Positions 30,805 to 35,726 of a DNA stretch of 35,726 bases are shown in pieces. The notes beneath the pieces are model-generated. The model was given only the letters and a program-made list of their open reading frames with translations, had not been told where the DNA came from and made no database searches. The position numbers and the translations under genes are program-made. The DNA is from Rubrivivax sp. (lineage in GTDB: Bacteria > Pseudomonadota > Gammaproteobacteria > Burkholderiales > Burkholderiaceae_C): NCBI GenBank assembly GCA_019635285.1, contig JAHBZS010000050.1, forward strand, positions 1-35,726, given 5' to 3'. Each line of letters opens with the position of its first letter. Position 1 is the stretch's first letter.

Positions 30805-32192
30805 TCGGCCCGGCCCCGCCGCCGGCCGCGCACAATCAATCCACAACACCCCGGAGACCGACGATGCCCCGTGCCCACGCCCTGGACCGCCTGATCGGTG
30901 AGCAGATGCCGAGCCTGCGCTCGGCCGCCGACGTCGCCGCCCTCGAGGCCACCGCGACCTACGAAGAGCGCGTCGCCGCGCAAAGCACCTACGAAGCGCT
31001 GCAGCTGGGCGCGGCCATCGCGCCGGACGCACCGGCGCTGCAGTTCATCGCCAACGCCACGTCGCTGGAGCCGGCGGTGACGCTGAGCCACGCGCAGTTT
31101 CTGGCGCGCGTGACGCAGGCCGGCAACCTGTTCCATGCGCTGGGCGTGGGGCCGCAAGGCGTGGTCAGCTTTCTGCTGCCGCTGCTGCCGCAGTACTACT
31201 TCGGCCTGCTGGGCGCGCAGGTGGCCGGCATCGCCAACCCGGTGAACCCGCTGCTGTCGCCGCAGCAGCTGGCCGAGATCCTGCGCGCGGCGCGCACCCA
31301 GGTGCTGGTGACCATCGGCCCGCTGCCCGGCACCGACATCTGGGACAAGGTGCAGCAGATCCGCGGCGAGCTGCCGGACCTGAAAGCGGTGCTGGTGATC
31401 GGCGGCGCCGCCGACCCGGCGAAGGGCGTGCACGACTTCGACACCGAGCTGGCCAAGCACCCGGCCGACCGCGTGGTCAGCGGCCGCCAGATCCGCGCGA
31501 GCGACATCGCCGGCTACTTCCACACCGGCGGCACCACCGGCACGCCGAAGCTGGTGCGCCACACGCATGCCAACCAGGTCTACCAGGCCTGGGGGCTGCG
31601 GCTGACCTTGCCGATAGGCGGGCAGAACCTGCTGTGCGGGCTGCCGCTGTTCCACGTCGGCGGCTCGCTGACGCAGGGCCTGGCCACCCTGGCCAGCGGC
31701 GGCTGCATCGTCACCTTGACGCCCGCCGGCTGGCGCGACGCCGGCATGGTGCGCAACGTCTGGAAGCTGGTCGAGCGCTACCGGCCGGCGGTCTTCGGCG
31801 GCGTGCCCACGGTGCTGGCCGCCGCGCTGAGCGTGCCGGTGGACGGCGCCGACATCTCCAGCGTGCGCGTGGCCTCGGGCGGCGGCTCGGCCATTCCGGT
31901 GGCCGTGGGCAAGGCCTATGCGGAGCTGATCCACGGCCCGGTGCTCGAGGTCTACGGCATGACCGAGACCGCCAGCGTGCTGACCATGAGCTACCCCGAG
32001 CGGCCGCCGCGCCTGGGCTCGGTGGGCCACCCGCTGCCTTACAGCCGCGTGCGCATCGTCAAGATCGACGCCGACGGCAACTACCAGGGCGACTGCGGCC
32101 CCGACGAGATCGGCGTGGTGGCCATGGCCGGGCCGGGTGTCTTTGGCGGCTATGTCAGCGACGCGCACAACCGCGGCGCCTTCGTCGAGCCC

Positions 32193-32196
32193 GGCT
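32193..32196. repeat. Left target-site duplication (GGCT)
   Basis: GGCT abuts the left end of the insertion sequence and is repeated exactly at 33436-33439. Four-base duplications are typical of the IS407 group of the IS3 family. Confidence 0.9.
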
Positions 32197-32222
32197 TGCG
32201 CTGCCCCCAGGTTTCGTAGCAG
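32197..32222 (+). repeat. Left terminal inverted repeat of the IS
   Basis: It begins TGCGCTGCCCCC, and its 3' part TTCGTAGCAG matches the other end with a one-base offset. CTAGAG also recurs just inside both ends. Confidence 0.9.
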
Positions 32223-32228
32223 TCCGAT

Positions 32229-33107
32229 CTAGAGCCCGGGAGTTTGCATCGTAGTCGTTGATGCGGGGTTTGGCGCGTTGCCGCCAGCATGCTGGCGGCA
32301 ACGCGCGGCGAACACGGCCGGCGGCACGTACCCGAGGGTGCTGTGCGGCCGGTGGTGGTTGTAGTCCTCGCGCCAGTTGTCGATGACGCTGCGCATGTGG
32401 CTGAGACTCGCGAACCAGTGCTGCGATAGGCACTCGTCGCGGAAGCGGCTGTTGAAGCTCTCGATGTAGGCGTTCTGCACCGGCTTGCCTGGCTGGATGA
32501 AGCGCAGCTCGATGCCGTTGCTGGCCGCCCAGGTCTGCATCGTCCTGCCGGCGAACTCCGGGCCGTTGTCGGTGCGGATCACCTTGGGCAGTCCGCGCTC
32601 GGCCTTGACCTGGTCGAGCACGCGGGTCACGTACAGCGCCGGGATCGAAGTGTCCACGGCGATCTGCACCGCCTCCTTGCTGCAGTCGTCCACGACCGTC
32701 AGCGTCTTGACCCGCCGGCCGTTGGCCAGCTCGTCGAACACGAAGTCCATGCTCCACACCTCGTTGGGTTGGATGGGTCGCACCAGGGGTTGCCGCTCGG
32801 GCACGGGCAGCTTCTTGCGCCGACGCTTGCGCACCATCAAGCCTTCCTCCCGGTAGACCCGGTAGGTGCGCTTGACGTTGATCGCCCAGCCGTCAATGCG
32901 CAATCGGCTGTGCAGCATCCGGTAGCCGTGGCGGCGGTGCTGGCCGGCGAGCTCCGTCAGGCGCTCGCGCAGCCGGCCGTTGCCGTCGTCGCGGGGTTCG
33001 TAGCGCAGGGTGCTGGCGCTCATGCCCACCAGCTTCAAGGCCTGGCGTTCGCTCAAGCCCCTGTCCTGCAACTGCCGCACGACCTCGCGACGCGCCGCCA
33101 CGGCCAC
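32229..33107 (-). CDS. IS3-family transposase OrfB (DDE integrase domain)
   Basis: This is the catalytic part of the transposase. From GTG 33107 it has 292 residues: a HTH_21-type region with HRRHGYRMLH (58-66), then an rve/RNase-H-like integrase core with D121 (WSMDFVFD), D180 (IRTDNGPEF) and E216 (AYIESFNS). The 35 residues between D180 and E216 fit the D,D35E pattern. The frame also runs upstream through the orfA 3' end, as expected if the active enzyme is an OrfAB fusion made by -1 frameshifting. The GTG overlaps the orfA stop (ATAGTG). No truncation or missing catalytic residue is seen. Confidence 0.95.
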   Translation of the reverse strand: MAVAARREVVRQLQDRGLSERQALKLVGMSASTLRYEPRDDGNGRLRERLTELAGQHRRHGYRMLHSRLRIDGWAINVKRTYRVYREEGLMVRKRRRKKLPVPERQPLVRPIQPNEVWSMDFVFDELANGRRVKTLTVVDDCSKEAVQIAVDTSIPALYVTRVLDQVKAERGLPKVIRTDNGPEFAGRTMQTWAASNGIELRFIQPGKPVQNAYIESFNSRFRDECLSQHWFASLSHMRSVIDNWREDYNHHRPHSTLGYVPPAVFAARCRQHAGGNAPNPASTTTMQTPGL

Positions 33108-33367
33108 TATTTTCCCTTCAGCACCTCGCGCATCGCGTCGACTTCGAGCATCGAGTTGGCCAGCAGCCGCTTGAGCTTGCCGTTCTCGGCTTCCAGCGCC
33201 TTCAGACGCTGTGCGTCCGACACCTTCATGCCTCCGAACTTGGCCTTCCAGGCGTAGTAGCTCGGCTCGCTGAAGCCGTGCTTCCTGCACAGCTCCTTGA
33301 CCGGCAGCCCAGCGTCGGCCTCGCGCAGGAAGCCAATGATCTGTTCCTCGCTGTATCTCTTCTTCAT
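33107..33367 (-). CDS. IS3-family transposase OrfA
   Basis: This is the DNA-binding part of the transposase, 86 residues. A helix-turn-helix is visible in GLPVKELCRKHGFSEPSYYA (20-39), followed by a leucine-zipper-like coiled coil, ALEAENGKLKRLLANSMLEV. The N-terminus MKKRYSEEQIIGFLREA is typical of the IS407 group. It ends in AAA TAG right after the slippage heptamer. Confidence 0.95.
   Translation of the reverse strand: MKKRYSEEQIIGFLREADAGLPVKELCRKHGFSEPSYYAWKAKFGGMKVSDAQRLKALEAENGKLKRLLANSMLEVDAMREVLKGK
33110..33116 (-). other. Programmed -1 frameshift heptamer G-GGA-AAA
   Basis: On the minus strand GGGAAAA fits X-XXY-YYZ in the orfA frame, directly before the orfA stop TAG (33109-33107). 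A -1 slip leads into orfB as K-I-V-A-V-A-A. Frameshifting at this place is the rule for IS3 elements; use of this particular heptamer is inferred. Confidence 0.75.
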
Positions 33368-33408
33368 CGGTCCGATCTCCGTCTCGGTTGATCGGACTCT
33401 AGAACTTC

Positions 33409-33435
33409 CTGCTACGAATCTCCGGGGGCAGCGCA
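33409..33435 (-). repeat. Right terminal inverted repeat of the IS
   Basis: Read on the minus strand it begins TGCGCTGCCCCC and ends with ATTCGTAGCAG, matching the left end apart from a few central bases. Confidence 0.9.
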
Positions 33436-33439
33436 GGCT
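33436..33439. repeat. Right target-site duplication (GGCT)
   Basis: This is an exact copy of 32193-32196, next to the right end of the IS. Confidence 0.9.
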
Positions 33440-34212
33440 GGGTCAATTCCGGCGACCTGGGCCGGCTGGATGCCGACGGCTACCTGTGGATCACCGGCCG
33501 CGCCAAGGACCTGATCATCCGCGGCGGCCACAACATCGACCCGCAGGCCATCGAGGAGGTGTTCTACCAGCACCCCGACGTGGCGCTGGCCGCGCTGGTG
33601 AGCCAGCCCGACGCCTATGCCGGCGAGCTGCCGGTGGCCTATGTGCAGGCCAAGCCGGGCACGCAGATCGACGTCGACCAGCTGCTGGACTTTGTGCGCG
33701 AGCGCACGCCCGAACGCGCCGCGGTGCCGGTGAAGCTCTATCTGATCGACGCCATCCCGCTGACCGGCGTGGGCAAGATCTTCAAGCCGGCGCTGCGCGT
33801 CGACGCCGCCGAGCGCATGGTGCGCGCCACGCTGGCCGACCTGAACACCGGTGGCACGCAGTTGACGGTGGCGGTGCTGAGCCACCCCGAGCACGGCCAG
33901 GTCATCCAGGTGAGCGGCGAAGGGGCAACGGGCTCAGGCCGCGACGCCGTCGAGCGGCAGGTGCACGAGCGGCTGGGGCCGCTGCCTTGGCGGCATGAGG
34001 TGGTGTGGCGGTAGCCCCTGTGGGTTGACACGTCCGCCGCCGGCGTCGGGGCGGCGCCGCAGCCATGCCATGCGTCCAGGACGTCGCGTTCCGACCCATC
34101 TTGGTTGTTCGCGTGGTCAGCCGCAATGACTCTTCCGCAGCGCCTGCTGCCGGTCGCTGCCGCGAACCAGCCGCAACTAGCTTCCGGGCGCGAAGAGCTT
34201 TCGACTGTGAAC

Positions 34213-35712
34213 TCATGCCGACGGAGGGTCGGGACTCTGCGCATCCTTGACGTCGATCCGCATCATCGCTCCTGCCTCGGATTTCGGATAGCGCTTGCGA
34301 TGATCACTTGCATTGAGCTGAATGAGGTACTGGCACTCGGAACATCCGCCCTTGAGCGACTCGATGATCGCGTCGTCAGGAATACCGACGAGCTGCAGGT
34401 AGAGAACTCGCAGGAGGGTCTTCATCCTGGCACACGCGCGATACATCCCATTGCCATCAAGCATGTTGGGGCGCAGCGTCTCGTCCCAATGGGTGTAGTA
34501 ATTGCGCGTGTCGACCCAGGCCCCCGGCACGGTACCGTCGCCACCGAGGACAAATTGCCGGATGGGCAAGTCGAGTCGGTTAGTCAGAGCGGCTAGACGC
34601 TTTCGCAGCGAGAGCTGGTTGCCGTACTTGATGCGGGACTTGAGCGAGTCTCTATGGTCGGACTGCGTCCCGCGTGGGATGGCGTTCGTCAGAGCGTGCG
34701 CGATCGGCGCGTAGTCTGCTTCAGAGACGTAGAGTCCGTGCATGAGCGCACGATGGAGGCCCTCGAGAGCCTGCATGAGCGACAGATATTCGACATGGAG
34801 CCAGAGGCCGGTCGATGAAAGCACGCCAAGCGCGAGCTGGCTCGGCATGGCGACACTGTCGTAGATGGCATACCAACGTGCAAACACGTCACCCAACTCT
34901 GCGTGCATGTTGCCGCGCAACATGAAGAAGTTGAACGTGTGCTTGTGCGTGCAGTAATTCGACTCTCTCAGCGCCACGAGCACTGCCACGTCGTGATCCA
35001 CGTCGGCGAGCTTTGCGGTCATCCGGTCCGGCGCCATCGGCGATCCCGCGGCGAATGCGAGGAGCGTCACCGCTTTGCCCATCTCTCTGACAAGCCACTC
35101 TAGCGTCTGGGCCGCGTCAGGCTTGATCCGTAAGCAGGCCGACGACTGCACGTTGATCGTGGAAAGCAAGTCTCCAGAAAACTGTCGGTCGATTCCCCAG
35201 CCAAGCGAGAGCCCTGCCGTTGGAATTGGCGTGAACTCCTCGGGCATGGCTTCAATCGTGTAGAGCACGGTAGGTGGCTTGTCGTCGGTCTTGTCAAGAA
35301 TGCTTTGCATCATCCCGCTACGACTGATCCACATCTGAAGTCCTGGGATGCGCACGCGAAGCTCGCGGTACTTGGTATCGGCAGTCACGTGCGCCCCGAT
35401 AACCACCCAGTTCGAAGTCACAGTTTCCGGTTCACGCATTCCTGCGGCCCCAAGACTGAAGCCCGACGCAGAGCGGTACGCGTGGAGCACGCTCACCAAG
35501 TCGCTCTTGGTAGTCGTTCCACGAATTGCCGGATATTCGAACTCTTCGGTTCCATAGATTGCACCCCTCATCTTCTTGAATGCATCGTGCAGCGCGAGCG
35601 TGGCGCGTTTCTCCCTCCAGGACAGCGCCCCAGCGACGCGCGGCGCATCGTCTCCAGGCAGGTGCCACTCACCCGAGAACTCGGCTGAGTCCGTTATCGC
35701 GTACGCTTCCAC
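34213..35712 (-). CDS. ApeA-like HEPN-domain protein, probable anti-phage defence
   Basis: This 499-residue cytoplasmic protein matches in layout the ApeA family, HEPN proteins reported as anti-phage defence. The N-terminal domain (about 10-330) opens SGEWHLPGDDAPRVAGALSW, the G-W-LP...V-G-L pattern of ApeA N-terminal domains. The C-terminal helical region contains R403-x4-H408 in DTRNYYTHWD, the HEPN ribonuclease active-site motif. HEPN proteins of this type are thought to cleave RNA on infection and stop growth. The start is GTG 35712 with GGGAG upstream. Base composition is clearly less GC-rich than the neighbours, with many A/T third positions, suggesting transfer. It converges on the interrupted synthetase gene across a 198-bp spacer in which I see no gene. 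Family call from motifs only. Confidence 0.8.
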   Translation of the reverse strand: MEAYAITDSAEFSGEWHLPGDDAPRVAGALSWREKRATLALHDAFKKMRGAIYGTEEFEYPAIRGTTTKSDLVSVLHAYRSASGFSLGAAGMREPETVTSNWVVIGAHVTADTKYRELRVRIPGLQMWISRSGMMQSILDKTDDKPPTVLYTIEAMPEEFTPIPTAGLSLGWGIDRQFSGDLLSTINVQSSACLRIKPDAAQTLEWLVREMGKAVTLLAFAAGSPMAPDRMTAKLADVDHDVAVLVALRESNYCTHKHTFNFFMLRGNMHAELGDVFARWYAIYDSVAMPSQLALGVLSSTGLWLHVEYLSLMQALEGLHRALMHGLYVSEADYAPIAHALTNAIPRGTQSDHRDSLKSRIKYGNQLSLRKRLAALTNRLDLPIRQFVLGGDGTVPGAWVDTRNYYTHWDETLRPNMLDGNGMYRACARMKTLLRVLYLQLVGIPDDAIIESLKGGCSECQYLIQLNASDHRKRYPKSEAGAMMRIDVKDAQSPDPPSA

Positions 35713-35726
35713 CTTACGCTCCCTAA

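Larger units (their letters stand above)
32197..33435 (-). mobile_element. IS3-family insertion sequence, IS407-like group, 1239 bp, intact
   Basis: The element is bounded by imperfect terminal inverted repeats beginning TGCGCTGCCCCC at both ends and flanked by a perfect 4-bp GGCT duplication. It carries overlapping orfA and orfB in the order and phase of IS3 elements, transcribed right to left, with a GGGAAAA slippage site at their junction. Both frames are intact and the DDE residues are present, so it is probably active. The TG...CTGCCCCC end sequence and 4-bp duplication point to the IS407 group. An exact IS name would need a database comparison. Confidence 0.95.
30864..34014 (+). pseudogene. 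Acyl-CoA synthetase (AMP-binding family) gene interrupted by an IS3-family element
   Basis: The 5' part (30864-32196) encodes the N-terminal adenylation core with P-loop HTGGTTGTPK, LFHVGGSL and the EVYGMTET motif. The 3' part (33440-34014) resumes with WVNSGDLGRL, continues through the hinge and RGGHNIDPQAIEEV, and ends with the C-terminal catalytic Lys in GVGKIFKP. Removing 32197-33439 (IS plus one GGCT copy) joins ..FVEPG to WVNSGDL.. in frame and gives 635 codons with no other lesion. As it stands, the 5' frame ends inside the IS after 451 residues, without the catalytic C-terminal domain. ATG 30864 follows CCGGAGA. The insertion looks recent. Substrate is unknown. Confidence 0.93.

Noticed and set aside
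34015-34212. Small genes or an attachment site between the synthetase 3' end and the HEPN gene
   Set aside because: The short frames there have no start-site support and no homology I can recognise; no direct repeats marking an integration boundary were seen.

Overview
The window is a roughly 70% GC chromosomal segment from a betaproteobacterium, most likely Burkholderiales (Rubrivivax/Leptothrix/Ideonella/Comamonadaceae-like). The pointers are engB divergent from a dihaem cytochrome c4, MsrPQ, a DctPQM TRAP operon, a Bug/TctC-type binding protein beside malonyl-CoA genes, and a tandem-duplicated UvrA. This placement is inferred from gene content; no 16S or other marker is present.

Layout. 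(1) 1-7.2 kb is housekeeping and envelope functions: the 3' end of groEL with a clear intrinsic terminator, a small unknown gene, engB, a cytochrome c4 gene, msrPQ, and a TRAP transporter operon (dctP-dctQ-dctM, minus strand). (2) 7.4-13.7 kb holds a small helical-repeat protein and a 1908-residue UvrA made of two complete UvrA modules. A palindromic element sits in frame inside the first module. (3) 13.8-25.1 kb is one long minus-strand block. A PAS/AAA+/Fis sigma-54 activator and a 3-hydroxyisobutyrate-dehydrogenase-family enzyme lie upstream of a livKGFHM ABC importer. After the importer come a cytoplasmic alpha/beta hydrolase, an exported PhaZ7/lipase-like hydrolase, an overlapping exported ankyrin protein and an HSL-type esterase. 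In front of livK is an exact -24/-12 (sigma-54) promoter, with an inverted repeat about 150 bp further upstream. This suggests an activator-controlled system that hydrolyses an ester or polyester outside the cell and imports the product. (4) 25.2-30.8 kb is a plus-strand malonate cluster: a GntR/FCD regulator, malonyl-CoA decarboxylase (matA), a TctC-type binding protein, a crotonase-fold protein lacking one catalytic Glu, malonyl-CoA synthetase (matB) and a cysteine-rich CWC-like protein. (5) 30.9-34.0 kb is an acyl-CoA synthetase gene split by an intact IS3-family (IS407-like) element of 1239 bp. The 4-bp target duplication is perfect, and removing the element restores a 635-codon frame. (6) 34.2-35.7 kb is a lower-GC minus-strand gene for an ApeA-like HEPN protein with an Rx4H motif, a probable acquired anti-phage gene.

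The strongest leads are the sigma-54-controlled hydrolase/ABC cluster with its overlapping exported lipase-ankyrin pair, the ApeA-like protein, and the double UvrA. No gap between genes exceeds about 240 bp. I saw no tRNA, rRNA, CRISPR array or replication origin.
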